A stretch of DNA of 64,000 nt from Neomelitea salexigens DSM 19753. Its GTDB lineage: Bacteria; Pseudomonadota; Gammaproteobacteria; Pseudomonadales; Spongiibacteraceae. Position 1 is the first letter of the stretch, and each line of letters opens with the position of its first letter. Below are positions 30,325-40,242 of the stretch, one piece after another. The notes beneath the pieces are model-generated. The model ran no database searches, was not told the origin of the DNA, and saw only the letters and a list, made by a program, of their open reading frames with translations. The translations under genes were made by a program, and so were the position numbers. The stretch is from NCBI RefSeq assembly GCF_000422345.1, contig NZ_AULP01000013.1, positions 1 through 64,000 of the forward strand, written 5' to 3'.

Positions 30325-30636
30325 ATGTACGCAGTTATTGAAAGCGGTGGTAAGCAGCACCGTGTAGTTGAGGGTGAAACCCTCAAGTTGGAAAAAATTG
30401 AAGTCGCCACTGGTGAAGCCATTACTTTTGATAAAGTACTGATGGTTAAGAACGGTGAAGAACTCAAAATCGGTGCGCCCTATGTTGAGGGTGGTAAAGT
30501 GACTGCAGAGGTTATCTCTCAAGGTCGTCACGCTAAGGTGAAAATTGTTAAGTTTCGCCGCCGTAAGCACAGCATGAAACAAGCCGGTCACCGCCAGTGG
30601 TTCACGGAAGTGAAAATCACTGGTATCAGCGGCTAA
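30325..30636 (+). CDS. rplU: 50S ribosomal protein L21
   Basis: L21 is a 23S-binding 50S protein. The start at 30325 ([14 protein letters not shown]) gives 103 residues, as in E. coli, with GGAG 9 nt upstream; the ATG at 30319 is too near this site. The C-terminus [20 protein letters not shown] is typical. It forms an operon with rpmA 18 bp downstream. Confidence 0.97.
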   Translation: MYAVIESGGKQHRVVEGETLKLEKIEVATGEAITFDKVLMVKNGEELKIGAPYVEGGKVTAEVISQGRHAKVKIVKFRRRKHSMKQAGHRQWFTEVKITGISG

Positions 30637-30654
30637 GAATACGAGGAGAGACTC

Positions 30655-30912
30655 ATGGCTCACAAGAAAGCTGGTGGTAGTACCCGTAACGGACGCGATT
30701 CCGAGAGTAAACGCCTTGGTGTTAAGCGCTACGGTGGTCAGGTTGTTAGCGCAGGTAGCATCATCGTGCGTCAGCGTGGCACCAAGTTCCACGCGGGCGA
30801 AAATGTAGGCTGCGGAACAGACCACACGTTGTTTGCAAAAGCAGACGGTGTAGTGAAGTTTGAAGTTAAAGGCCCTAAGAACCGCAAATTCGTCAGCATC
30901 GTCGCTGCGTAA
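30655..30912 (+). CDS. rpmA: 50S ribosomal protein L27
   Basis: L27 reaches the peptidyl-transferase centre with its N-terminal tail. It has 85 residues, as in E. coli, starting [20 protein letters not shown]. There is no Firmicutes-type cleaved extension. A terminator follows 21 bp after the stop. Confidence 0.97.
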   Translation: MAHKKAGGSTRNGRDSESKRLGVKRYGGQVVSAGSIIVRQRGTKFHAGENVGCGTDHTLFAKADGVVKFEVKGPKNRKFVSIVAA

Positions 30913-30933
30913 TTTCCGGCTCTACTGGTTCGC

Positions 30934-30962
30934 AAAGCCTCGTCGGTTGACGGGGCTTTTTT
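30934..30962 (+). terminator. Terminator between rpmA and obgE
   Basis: An 11-bp stem AAAGCCTCGTC/GACGGGGCTTT (one G-U pair) with a GGTT loop is followed by T6. It probably attenuates read-through from rplU-rpmA into obgE. Confidence 0.85.
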
Positions 30963-30981
30963 GTTTCTGTACACAACATAA

Positions 30982-32214
<1,233 letters not shown>

Positions 32215-32223
32215 GGTGATGGC

Positions 32224-33354
32224 GTGACAGAAGGGCGGCAGCAGCTCTCGCGTGCGACGCGTATTGTTGTAAAGATTGGTTCGGCATTGCTGACCAACGA
32301 TGGCCAAGGGCTCTGCGTGGAGGGCTTGGACGCCTGGGTGGCACAAATAGCGGGCCTGCGAGCAAAAGGCTGTGAGATTGTGCTGGTGTCTTCCGGGGCA
32401 GTGGCAGAGGGAATGACCCGCCTCGGGTGGTCGCGTCGCCCAGAAGACCTGCATCATCTGCAGGCAGCGGCGGCTGTGGGGCAGATGGGCCTGGTTCAGG
32501 CTTACGAGGCGCGATTCCGTGAGCACGGCTTACAGACGGCGCAAATCCTGCTGGGGCATGATGATATTTCTGCGCGGGACCGCTACTTGAATGCTCGTGG
32601 CACCTTGTTGACCTTGCTGGGGCTATCCGTGCTGCCGATCGTCAACGAAAATGACAGCGTGGTGACCGATGAGATCCGTTTTGGCGACAATGACACCTTG
32701 GCGGCGCTTGTTGCCAACCTGATTGATGCTGATGCGCTGCTGATCCTGACGGACCAGAGCGGCCTGTATAGCAGTGACCCCCGCTACAACCCCGAGGCTG
32801 AGCTTGTCAGTGAGGCCGATGCTGCTGATAAGTCTCTGGATGCGATGGTCGGTGGCAGTGCCGGCAGTTTGGGGCGTGGCGGTATGATGACCAAGTTGCG
32901 GGCGGCTCGTTTGGCGGCTCGCTCGGGTGCAAATACTCTGATAGCGGGCGGACGTGAACCCAATGTGCTGTCCCGCGCCTTGTCGGGGGAGGCGCTGGGT
33001 ACTTTGTTGCTTGCCAAGGAGCCGCCAATGACGGCGCGCAAGAAGTGGTTGGCGGGGCAGTTGCGGTTACGCGGCAGTGTTGTGGTGGATGACGGCGCGG
33101 CGCGGGTATTGCGCCAACAGGGGCGCAGTCTCCTTTCTGTCGGGGTGGTTGCTGCTAGGGGGCAGTTTGAGCGTGGTGATTTGGTAAGCTGTGTTGACGC
33201 GGAAGGCCGGGAAGTTGCGCGGGGCTTGGTTAATTACCGTGCGGACGAGGTTACTCGAATTGCTGGCAAGCCGACTGCCGAGATCGCCGGTATTTTGGGT
33301 TACCTGGCTGAGCCGGAGCTGATCCACCGCGATAATATGGTCGTGATGTCGTAA
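32224..33354 (+). CDS. proB: Glutamate 5-kinase
   Basis: The first enzyme of proline synthesis, phosphorylating glutamate. It has 376 residues (367 in E. coli). The amino-acid-kinase domain has [20 protein letters not shown] and [16 protein letters not shown]-terminal PUA domain starts near residue 280 ([20 protein letters not shown]). The start codon is GTG. Linkage to obgE is common in proteobacteria. Confidence 0.95.
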   Translation: MTEGRQQLSRATRIVVKIGSALLTNDGQGLCVEGLDAWVAQIAGLRAKGCEIVLVSSGAVAEGMTRLGWSRRPEDLHHLQAAAAVGQMGLVQAYEARFREHGLQTAQILLGHDDISARDRYLNARGTLLTLLGLSVLPIVNENDSVVTDEIRFGDNDTLAALVANLIDADALLILTDQSGLYSSDPRYNPEAELVSEADAADKSLDAMVGGSAGSLGRGGMMTKLRAARLAARSGANTLIAGGREPNVLSRALSGEALGTLLLAKEPPMTARKKWLAGQLRLRGSVVVDDGAARVLRQQGRSLLSVGVVAARGQFERGDLVSCVDAEGREVARGLVNYRADEVTRIAGKPTAEIAGILGYLAEPELIHRDNMVVMS

Positions 33355-33362
33355 GCGTAAAC

Positions 33363-33409
33363 GCCAGGCATAAAAAAACCCGCGTAAAGCGGGTTTTTTT
33401 ATGCCTGGC
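33363..33409. terminator. Bidirectional terminator between proB and rpsT
   Basis: A perfect 21-bp inverted repeat has arms 33363-33383 and 33389-33409 with a GTAAA loop. The core CCCGC is flanked by A7/T7 and outer GCCAGGCAT/ATGCCTGGC. It is the longest such hairpin in the window, and the 3' arm ends 9 bp before the rpsT stop. Confidence 0.94.
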
Positions 33410-33418
33410 TTGCTGGTT

Positions 33419-33691
33419 TTAAGCAGCTTCGCCCATGGCTTTAATGCGAGCATTCAGGCGGCTCTTATGGCGAGCTGCTTTGTTCTTGTGAAAAATGCCT
33501 TTGTCGGCAGTGCGGTCAAGAACAGGTACTGCTGCTGCGTAAGCTGCTTTTGCCGCTTCTTGATCGCCAGACTCGATCGCAGTGATGACCTTTTTCAGGT
33601 AGGTGCGAACCATTGAGCGCAGACTGGCGTTATGAGTGCGACGTTTCTCCGCCTGACGTGCGCGTTTTCTTGCTTGCGGGGAATTTGCCAC
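33419..33691 (-). CDS. rpsT: 30S ribosomal protein S20
   Basis: S20 is a helical 16S-binding protein. It has 90 residues, with the typical start [20 protein letters not shown] and tail [20 protein letters not shown]. The start codon is GTG with GAGGAG upstream; E. coli likewise uses a non-ATG (UUG) start for rpsT. A near-consensus promoter precedes it. Confidence 0.97.
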   Translation of the reverse strand: MANSPQARKRARQAEKRRTHNASLRSMVRTYLKKVITAIESGDQEAAKAAYAAAVPVLDRTADKGIFHKNKAARHKSRLNARIKAMGEAA

Positions 33692-33735
33692 CCTACTTAC
33701 TCCTCTAGAACTTGCGCTGAAAATTTAGGCCGTGG

Positions 33736-33764
33736 ATTATTCAGTTTTGTGTCCCGTATGTCAA
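33736..33764 (-). promoter_or_regulatory. rpsT promoter
   Basis: On the minus strand a perfect TTGACA (33764-33759), a 17-bp spacer and AATAAT (33741-33736, 5/6 match) lie ~45 bp before the rpsT start. Confidence 0.72.
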
Positions 33765-33822
33765 GGGTGTGCCGGGCTTAGGTGGTGATTATTTACGCCT
33801 GTTTGGGCGGAGGGGCGAGCTC

Positions 33823-34197
33823 TTAGCTCAGTCGCTCAAATATCTGCAGGCCCCAGCAGGACAAACACAGCAAAAGGCTGATCATTACGGCGGCTGAGCC
33901 GATATCTTTGGCCTGCCCGGAGAGCGGATGGCGATCGGTGCCAATACGGTCTATTGCTGCTTCGATCGCCGAGTTTATAAGCTCGACGATCAATACCAGC
34001 AAAACCGGGATGATGAGTAGGCTGCGCTCGATCGCATTTTCCCCCAGCCAAAACGCTGCGGGTAGCAGAATGGCGGCCAGCATGCACTCTTGTCTGAAGG
34101 CCTCTTCATGGCGCCACGCGGCGGTGAGCCCCTTACGAGAATAGAGAGTGGCGTCAATCAGTCGCCAGAGGCCGTGTCGGCCGGGTTTATTCATCAT
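33823..34197 (-). CDS. dgkA: Diacylglycerol kinase
   Basis: A small inner-membrane kinase that recycles diacylglycerol released by periplasmic glycan modification. It has 124 residues (122 in E. coli) and three hydrophobic segments. The catalytic signature VELINSAIEAAIDRIG and the downstream LSGQAKDIGSAAV are intact. Two adjacent ATGs (34197 and 34194) are possible starts. It is divergent from the lipid A acyltransferase gene. Confidence 0.95.
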   Translation of the reverse strand: MMNKPGRHGLWRLIDATLYSRKGLTAAWRHEEAFRQECMLAAILLPAAFWLGENAIERSLLIIPVLLVLIVELINSAIEAAIDRIGTDRHPLSGQAKDIGSAAVMISLLLCLSCWGLQIFERLS

Positions 34198-34345
34198 GGT
34201 AATTTCACAGCTGTTAGCCAGGTCTGTGTCTCAATCGGTGTACAATACTCAGCGCTATGCTTATGCAGGGCTGTTATATAAAGGCGTAGGCGCGCGAGCT
34301 CCGGTAGAACCGCCTGCCGAGAAGACACAGTGTAATAGCAGGACG

Positions 34346-35236
34346 ATGACAATTCAGAGACAACTCTTACATCCGCGCTACTGGCCAACCTGGCTGGGTG
34401 TGGCATTTATGTTCGTGCTGGCAAAGTTGCCTCAGCGATTGAACTACCTTGTCGGCAAGCTGCTGGGCAGTTTGTTTTACTATTTTGCCAGTGGTCGACG
34501 CCATGTTGCCGCGCGAAATCTGGCGCTGTGTTTTCCCGAACTTACCGAGACGGAACGTCGTCGCCTGCTTAAAAAAACCATGCAGGATCAGGGTATCGGT
34601 TTGCTCGAAATGCTGCGAACGTGGTTTACCCCAATTGACAAGCTGGGCGTTGAGTTGGAATTCGTCGGTGAAGAGCACCTCGACGGCGACGGCCAGGGTG
34701 TCATCGTATTGGGCGCGCATTTCACCTTTATCGACTTGAGTGCAGCCTTAATTGCGCGCAGTAAGCGTTCTGACTCGTTCTATCGCAAGCAAAAAAACCC
34801 GGTGGTCGAGTGGATTTTGAGTCGAGCGCGCGGGCGTTATGGCGAGCCGATTCACCGGCGTGATTTTAAGCGCGCATTAAAATCCCTTCGCAAGGGCAAC
34901 CGGCTGTTTTACCTGCCGGATCAAGACTACGGCCGCAAATCGGCGGCATTTGTGACGTTTTTCAATAACCTTGCCGCCACTACCGTGGCGACGTCTACCC
35001 TGGCGAAGGGGGGGCGCGCGAAAGTGGTATATATCGACCAACAGCGCTTAGAGAAGGGGCGCCGAATTCGCTTGGAGGCTATTCCGCTGGAAAATATTCC
35101 CAGTGGCGATCCCGATGCCGATGCGCGGGCGGTGAACGCCGTGATTGAAGAGAATATTCGCCGAGCGCCGGAGCAGTATATGTGGGTCCATCGCCGTTTC
35201 AAAACGCGCCCCGAAGGCGCTGCGAAGGTGTATTGA
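34346..35236 (+). CDS. lpxL: Lipid A biosynthesis acyltransferase (LpxL type)
   Basis: A membrane-anchored enzyme adding a secondary acyl chain to Kdo2-lipid A. The start at 34346 (MTIQRQLLHPRYWPTWLG) gives 296 residues (306 in E. coli LpxL); the frame extends upstream without homology. An N-terminal hydrophobic anchor is followed by the catalytic HX4D in LGAHFTFIDLS, then PDQDYGRKSAAFVTFF, and the terminal WVHRRFKTRPEG matches LpxL. It opens the surface-glycan locus and is 6 bp before the ELM1-family gene. Acyl specificity cannot be predicted. Confidence 0.92.
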   Translation: MTIQRQLLHPRYWPTWLGVAFMFVLAKLPQRLNYLVGKLLGSLFYYFASGRRHVAARNLALCFPELTETERRRLLKKTMQDQGIGLLEMLRTWFTPIDKLGVELEFVGEEHLDGDGQGVIVLGAHFTFIDLSAALIARSKRSDSFYRKQKNPVVEWILSRARGRYGEPIHRRDFKRALKSLRKGNRLFYLPDQDYGRKSAAFVTFFNNLAATTVATSTLAKGGRAKVVYIDQQRLEKGRRIRLEAIPLENIPSGDPDADARAVNAVIEENIRRAPEQYMWVHRRFKTRPEGAAKVY

Positions 35237-35242
35237 GGCCCT

Positions 35243-36166
35243 ATGGCGACGACTTTGCGATTGTGGTTTATCACTGACGGGCGCCCCGGCCACCTCAACC
35301 AGTTGCGTGGGCTTGCCGAGCGGCTCGAGGCAAAAGTGCCGTGCCAAATTCACTGGCTGGATATTTCTCAGCACGGGTTTCGCAAGGCTGGCCGCAGCGG
35401 GCTGTGCGAGCAATTCGCTGCCAGTTCGCCCCCTGATTGGGTCGTGGCCGCCGGCAGTCGTTGTCACCTGCCCCTGCTGTGGACCGCGAAGGTGAGTGGC
35501 GCTCGCTCTTTAGTGTTAATGAAGCCCAGTCTGCCGCGATGCTTGTTTGATGCCGCGATTATTCCCGAGCATGATGCGCCGCCGGTGTCACCGAAAATAC
35601 TGGTTACCAGAGGCGTGCTCAATGTCATGCAGCCGACCCTTGAAAACAGGGATAAGCGGCGTGGCTTGATTGTGTTGGGCGGGGTAAACAAACACTTCGC
35701 TTGGGATAACGACGCAGTATTAGAGCAGGTGCTGGCGATTGCCAACGCGCGCTCAGACTTACATTGGACCGTATCAGACTCGCCGCGTACACCGCCCGGC
35801 CTACTAGAAGCATTGGCGTTAGAGGCTGTGGCCAACATAGATACCCTGCCCTTCGGCGATTGCCCGCCCGGGTGGCTGAGAGAGCAGTTAGCCTCAGTTG
35901 CCGAGGCCTGGGTCAGTCGCGACAGCGTGTCGATGGTCTACGAGAGTATTACCTCGGCGGTGCCGACCGGCTTGTTAGCGCTTCCACCATTGCGAGATTC
36001 ACGGGTAACGCGAAGTATGGCGAGCGTGCTGGCGGCAGGCCTGGCCAGGGGGTACGAGTCTTGGCCCGCTGGTGAGCCATTGCCACCCCCTGCTGAGCAG
36101 GTTTGGGAAGCAGATCGTGCCGCCGATTGGCTGCTCAACACCTTAGAAGGAAAAAGACATGCTTGA
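35243..36166 (+). CDS. ELM1/GtrOC1-family protein
   Basis: This 307-residue protein has the hallmarks of the bacterial mitochondrial-fission-ELM1 family (PF06258): WFITDGRPGHLNQLRGLAERL at the N-terminus, PDWVVAAGSRCHLPLLW, VLGGVNKHFAWD and AWVSRDSVSMVYESITSAVP. The fold resembles a GT-B glycosyltransferase, and bacterial members often sit in LPS-core loci, as here between lpxL and a GT4 gene. The biochemical role is unproven. It overlaps the next gene by 8 bp. Confidence 0.8.
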   Translation: MATTLRLWFITDGRPGHLNQLRGLAERLEAKVPCQIHWLDISQHGFRKAGRSGLCEQFAASSPPDWVVAAGSRCHLPLLWTAKVSGARSLVLMKPSLPRCLFDAAIIPEHDAPPVSPKILVTRGVLNVMQPTLENRDKRRGLIVLGGVNKHFAWDNDAVLEQVLAIANARSDLHWTVSDSPRTPPGLLEALALEAVANIDTLPFGDCPPGWLREQLASVAEAWVSRDSVSMVYESITSAVPTGLLALPPLRDSRVTRSMASVLAAGLARGYESWPAGEPLPPPAEQVWEADRAADWLLNTLEGKRHA

Positions 36167-37307
36167 TGCTGTTAACGAGACTGAGGCGAGCCCTCGCGTG
36201 TTAAAGGTCGTGCAGTTGCTGCCCGCGCTGAATTCCGGCGGCGTTGAGCGTGGTACCGTCGAATTTGCGCGAGAGCTCGTTCGTCTGGGCCATCAATCAG
36301 TAGTGATTTCTCACGGTGGCCGCATGGTTGAGCAGCTAGAGGCCGAAGGTAGTCAGCATATTGCCATGCCCATTCATCGCAAGTCCCTGAGCTCGCTGTG
36401 GCAGGTTCGCCCCCTGCGGCGATTGCTGGAAACACTGCAGGCGGATGTGATCCATGTACGCTCGCGTGTGCCGGCCTGGATAGCCTGGTTGGCGTGGCGA
36501 AAGATGGACCCGGCTAGCCGCCCCCGCTTAGTGAGCACGTTTCACGGTATGTATTCGGTAAACGCTTACAGTGCCATTATGGCAAAGGCGGAGCATTGCA
36601 TTGCCATCTCACATTGCGTTAAAGGCTACATGGTTGATAATTACCAGATTCCCGAAAGCAAGATTACGCTGATTCCGCGGGGCTTGGATGCCGAGGCCTT
36701 CGTTCGTCAGGATGCCGACAGCCAGTGGTTGGAGGCGTTGTTTTCGGAGTATCCGCAGCTCAGTGGTAAGCCAATTATTTTAATGCCAGGCCGGCTGTCG
36801 CGGTGGAAGGGACAAGAGGCCTTCCTGCAAATGATGGCCCGCTTAGTGAGTTTGCGTCCGGATATCCACGGGGTGGTGGTGGGAGATGCCGAGCCCGGCA
36901 AGCAGCACTATTTGGAAGAACTGCTTGCCATGCGTGAGTCGCTGGGCCTTACCGAGGCGGTCACCTTTGTTGGTCACCGCAGTGATATTGCGAATTTCTA
37001 TCGCTTGGCTGCTGTCACGTGTCATCTTTCTAACAAAGAAGAACCCTTCGGTCGCACGGTGCCAGAGTCCCTCGCCTGCGGTACGCCGGTGGTAGCCTAT
37101 GACCGCGGTGGCGCAAGTGAGTCACTGAATGCCGGCTTTCGTCAGGGCCTCGTCCCCGCCGACGATGTGGTGGCATTTGCGGCACGTGTTGCCGATTTGT
37201 TGGAGGCTGACAATCAGATTAGCCTGCCGCCTGAATACTATTTGGATCACCAAGTGGCCAGTACCCTGAATGTGTACGAGCAATTACTTGGCAATTCTGC
37301 CCACTAA
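36159..37307 (+). CDS. GT4-family glycosyltransferase
   Basis: A 382-residue GT-B enzyme. The N-terminal acceptor domain starts LKVVQLLPALNSGGVERGTV. The donor domain starts near residue 200 with IILMPGRLSRWKGQEAFLQM, and the EX7E motif region reads EPFGRTVPESLACGTPVVAY. It is probably a cytoplasmic or membrane-peripheral LPS-core sugar transferase. The donor sugar is unknown. It overlaps the ELM1 gene and is followed by a 100-bp gap with its own promoter. Confidence 0.88.
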   Translation: MLDAVNETEASPRVLKVVQLLPALNSGGVERGTVEFARELVRLGHQSVVISHGGRMVEQLEAEGSQHIAMPIHRKSLSSLWQVRPLRRLLETLQADVIHVRSRVPAWIAWLAWRKMDPASRPRLVSTFHGMYSVNAYSAIMAKAEHCIAISHCVKGYMVDNYQIPESKITLIPRGLDAEAFVRQDADSQWLEALFSEYPQLSGKPIILMPGRLSRWKGQEAFLQMMARLVSLRPDIHGVVVGDAEPGKQHYLEELLAMRESLGLTEAVTFVGHRSDIANFYRLAAVTCHLSNKEEPFGRTVPESLACGTPVVAYDRGGASESLNAGFRQGLVPADDVVAFAARVADLLEADNQISLPPEYYLDHQVASTLNVYEQLLGNSAH

Positions 37308-37313
37308 CGCGCC

Positions 37314-37342
37314 CTGACGCCGCGAGGTGGTGGTGATATAGT
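37314..37342 (+). promoter_or_regulatory. Internal promoter of the glycan locus
   Basis: CTGACG (4/6 match), a 17-bp spacer and TATAGT (37337-37342, 5/6 match) carry an extended -10 TG at 37334-37335. A CCAGGG/CCCTGG hairpin follows before the next gene. Confidence 0.5.
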
Positions 37343-37407
37343 CGGCCGCTCCAGGGCGGCACTCCCTGGCAGCAATGCCGCGCAACAATGACAAGAACGA
37401 GATAACT

Positions 37408-38448
37408 ATGAGAGTACTGCACATCGCCTATCAACAGCTGCGCCGCTACGGCCAGACTCGGGTGAGTTGGGCGCAGAAACTCAGCTTTGGTCTGATTAAG
37501 AACGACCACTACCTGCAAACGTTTAGCGACCGAGATATCGCTGCCTTTGAGGCGCCCCTGGGCATTCGCGATTTGGGGGTGGGCAAGGCCAACAAGCGCT
37601 TGCTGGAGATGGTCGATGCGATGGAGCCCGATCTTGTCATTGCCGGTCATTGCGACATGATCAGTAACGACACTCTGCGAGAGGTGAAAAAACTCGCTCC
37701 GAATTGCTTTATTGCCCACTGCAATAATGACCCGCTGTTTGTGCCCAGCAATGTTGAGCGTATCGCTTCGCGCGCCTCGGTTAGCGATGCCGTTTTCGTC
37801 TCAACGGGTCGGCGCGAGCTCAAACAATTTGAAGGCATTGGTGCGCGGCTTTATCACATGCCTAACCCCGTAGAAGCTTCCGTTGAGGTGTTGGATAACT
37901 CGCGGAAAACTGATCTGCCCATCGATTTGTTGTTCTGTAGTAATGCCACCAAATTTACCCAGCGCCTGGAAATGGTCGGCCGTATAAAAGAGGCGGTAAA
38001 AGACCAAATGAATTTCAAAACCTATGGCAGTTTTGGCGAGGCGCCGGTGTGGGGGCGCGACTACGATCGCGCCTTAGCCGAAACAAAAATGGGGCTAAAC
38101 CTGAACCGCCAAGAGGGCGACTATTGGTATTCGTCCGCGCGAATGGCGCAGTTGGCGGGCAATGGCATTTTGCAGTTCACCCACAGTGGCCCGCGCTTCG
38201 ACGAGCTTCTTCCCGAAGAGTCCGCTGTTTATTTTAATGATGAAGATGATCTGCTGGCGAAAATTCGCGAGTTTCATTTTGACGATGCTAAACGGCAGCA
38301 CTGGGCATCACGGGCGCGGCAGTTCTACCACCAGGAAATGAATTCACGGCTCTATGCTCAATATATCGTTGAAGCCAGTATGGGAATCCCCTTCAGCCAT
38401 GACTATGTGTGGGCGCGGGATATCCACCTCGACGGATCGATGAAATGA
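37408..38448 (+). CDS. CgeB-like glycosyltransferase
   Basis: A 346-residue protein starting MRVLHIAYQQLRRYGQTRVS at the ATG 37408. The C-terminal half has the layout of the group-1-like family seen in CgeB/spore-maturation proteins (PF13524): MGLNLNRQEGDYWYSSARMA then QLAGNGILQFTHSGPRFDEL and a FNDEDDLLAKI segment. Glycan-locus context supports sugar transfer. Donor and acceptor are unknown. Its stop overlaps the next start (ATGA). Confidence 0.72.
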   Translation: MRVLHIAYQQLRRYGQTRVSWAQKLSFGLIKNDHYLQTFSDRDIAAFEAPLGIRDLGVGKANKRLLEMVDAMEPDLVIAGHCDMISNDTLREVKKLAPNCFIAHCNNDPLFVPSNVERIASRASVSDAVFVSTGRRELKQFEGIGARLYHMPNPVEASVEVLDNSRKTDLPIDLLFCSNATKFTQRLEMVGRIKEAVKDQMNFKTYGSFGEAPVWGRDYDRALAETKMGLNLNRQEGDYWYSSARMAQLAGNGILQFTHSGPRFDELLPEESAVYFNDEDDLLAKIREFHFDDAKRQHWASRARQFYHQEMNSRLYAQYIVEASMGIPFSHDYVWARDIHLDGSMK

Positions 38449-39191
38449 CAATTGCGCTTAGCTCGCAGAAACCTTTTGCACAGGGCGGGAATCGACTGTG
38501 CTTTATCGACCCCGCTGATGCCGATCGCTGTATCAAAGTAAGGCGCCCCGACTTCACGCTCGAGGATTGTCGTCGAAAAAAGGGTTTTCCCAAGAACCTC
38601 AAGCCACTGTCTAGTTTTGATGACAGTTTGGAAGAATTTCACGTTATGCAGGGCTTTGAGCGCCACTATCCGGATAGTATTTTCGACCACGTTAGTCGCT
38701 GCTTTGGCTTTGTCGACACCGATATGGGGCGGGGCCTTAGCTCGGAACTCATTCGCGACAGTGATGGGCGCATTTCCATCACCCTGAAACAATATGTCTG
38801 GGAGCGTGGTTATACGCCAGACTGCCAGGCCGCGGTTGACGTGCTCTGCAAGCATTGGCTCGCGCATTGCGTGCCGTCGCGGGATATTCTTGTTCACAAT
38901 GTTGTCGTGCAGCGCGACGTTAGCGCGGCCGGCGAGAATATTCGCCGGCTGGTTGTGATTGACGGCCTCGGTAGCTCCAACGTGATTCCGCTGTGGTGGC
39001 AGCCAAGAGCGCTGCAGCAGAAAAAGACGCAGCGGAAAATCGATAACTTCCACCAGAGAATAGACACTCTGATTCAAACCCGAAGTCGAGATAGCTTCCC
39101 TGGCACCCATGGCTTGCTGTTTCACGATGGGCTTAGCCAGAACGAGGCTGTGCCCTCGTCGACAAACATGAAGGACCCTGACGCATCATGA
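38445..39191 (+). CDS. YrbL-family kinase-like protein
   Basis: A 248-residue protein of the PhoP-regulated YrbL family (PF10707). It carries kinase-fold landmarks: GGNRLCF then Lys31 in CIKVRR, a catalytic-loop-like SRDILVHNVVVQ (Asp147, Asn152), and VIDGLG (Asp173) in the DFG position. Embedded between glycosyltransferases with 4-bp overlaps on both sides, it could phosphorylate a core sugar, as WaaP-type kinases do. That is inference. The start is the ATG at 38445. Confidence 0.75.
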   Translation: MTIALSSQKPFAQGGNRLCFIDPADADRCIKVRRPDFTLEDCRRKKGFPKNLKPLSSFDDSLEEFHVMQGFERHYPDSIFDHVSRCFGFVDTDMGRGLSSELIRDSDGRISITLKQYVWERGYTPDCQAAVDVLCKHWLAHCVPSRDILVHNVVVQRDVSAAGENIRRLVVIDGLGSSNVIPLWWQPRALQQKKTQRKIDNFHQRIDTLIQTRSRDSFPGTHGLLFHDGLSQNEAVPSSTNMKDPDAS

Positions 39192-40231
39192 GTGGATCCC
39201 TGCGCATCGCCCAAGTCCTAGCGGGCGCCGAGCACGGCGGTGCCGAAAACTTTTTTGTACGCTTGAGTGCCGCACTGCAGGCATCGGGCAGTATTCACGA
39301 GCGCGCTTTTATTCGTCGCCATGCTCACCGCCTGGACGCCCTGCGTAGCCAGGGAGTGGAAGCAGAGGGCTTTCGCTTTGGCGGTAAATTCGATTTTTAC
39401 GACGCCTGGGTGTATCGCCGTCGTCTGCGTGCTTTCAAGCCAGACGTGGTCATGACCTGGATGGGGCGCGCCAGTGACGCAACGCCAAAGGGTGATTACG
39501 TACTGGTGAACCGGCTCGGCCATTATTACAAACTGAAGTATTACCAGCAGGCTGACTACTGGGTGGGGATCAGCAAAGGAATTTGCCAGCACCTGATCGA
39601 GGGGGGAATGCCCGAGGAGCGTGTGGTTCACATTCCCAATTTCGCCGATGAAACCCCGGTCGAGCCTCTGCCGCGAGACAGCTTTGACACGCCTGCTGAT
39701 GTTCCACTGTTACTCGCTGCAGGGCGTCTCCACGTAAACAAGGGCTTTGATACCCTGCTGCGCGCATTGGTCAATGTGCCCGACGCAGTCTTGTGGCTGG
39801 CTGGCAGCGGCCCGGAAGAGCAGGCCTTAAAGTCGCTGTGCAGTGAACTGGGGCTGGATAAGCGTGTTCGCTTTTTGGGCTGGCGGAATGATGTTACTGC
39901 GCTTATGCGCAGCGTCGATGCCTTTATTTGCCCCTCGCGACATGAAGGTCTGGGCTCAATCGTGATGGAGTCTTTTGCCCATCGCTGCCCAATTATTGCC
40001 ACCCGCTCTCAGGGCCCCGGCGAGGTAATTGAACATGACTACTCGGGCTTGCTGACGGATATTGACGATGTCGGCCAGCTTAGTGAAGCGATGAACCTTG
40101 CGCTGACAGATGCAGCGCTTCGCGAGAGGCTGGTAGAAAATGCGACGCAGGTTTATGCCACAACATACAGCCGCCAGGTCATCGTGGATGCCTACCTCGA
40201 TTTTTACCGCCGCATTGCTGAGCAGCGCTAA
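39188..40231 (+). CDS. GT4-family glycosyltransferase
   Basis: A 347-residue GT-B enzyme. The N-domain begins LRIAQVLAGAEHGGAENFFV. The donor domain has LLAAGRLHVNKGFDTLLRAL, the typical LAGSGPEEQALKSL, and the EX7E region SRHEGLGSIVMESFAHRCPI. It is the second GT4 in the locus and differs clearly from the one at 36159. It overlaps the kinase-like gene by 4 bp. Confidence 0.88.
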   Translation: MSGSLRIAQVLAGAEHGGAENFFVRLSAALQASGSIHERAFIRRHAHRLDALRSQGVEAEGFRFGGKFDFYDAWVYRRRLRAFKPDVVMTWMGRASDATPKGDYVLVNRLGHYYKLKYYQQADYWVGISKGICQHLIEGGMPEERVVHIPNFADETPVEPLPRDSFDTPADVPLLLAAGRLHVNKGFDTLLRALVNVPDAVLWLAGSGPEEQALKSLCSELGLDKRVRFLGWRNDVTALMRSVDAFICPSRHEGLGSIVMESFAHRCPIIATRSQGPGEVIEHDYSGLLTDIDDVGQLSEAMNLALTDAALRERLVENATQVYATTYSRQVIVDAYLDFYRRIAEQR

Positions 40232-40242
40232 CAGGCTTGCAG

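Noticed and set aside
34148-34345. N-terminal extension of lpxL
   Set aside because: The in-frame upstream region overlaps the dgkA start on the other strand and has no LpxL similarity. Homology begins at LLHPRYWPTWLG.
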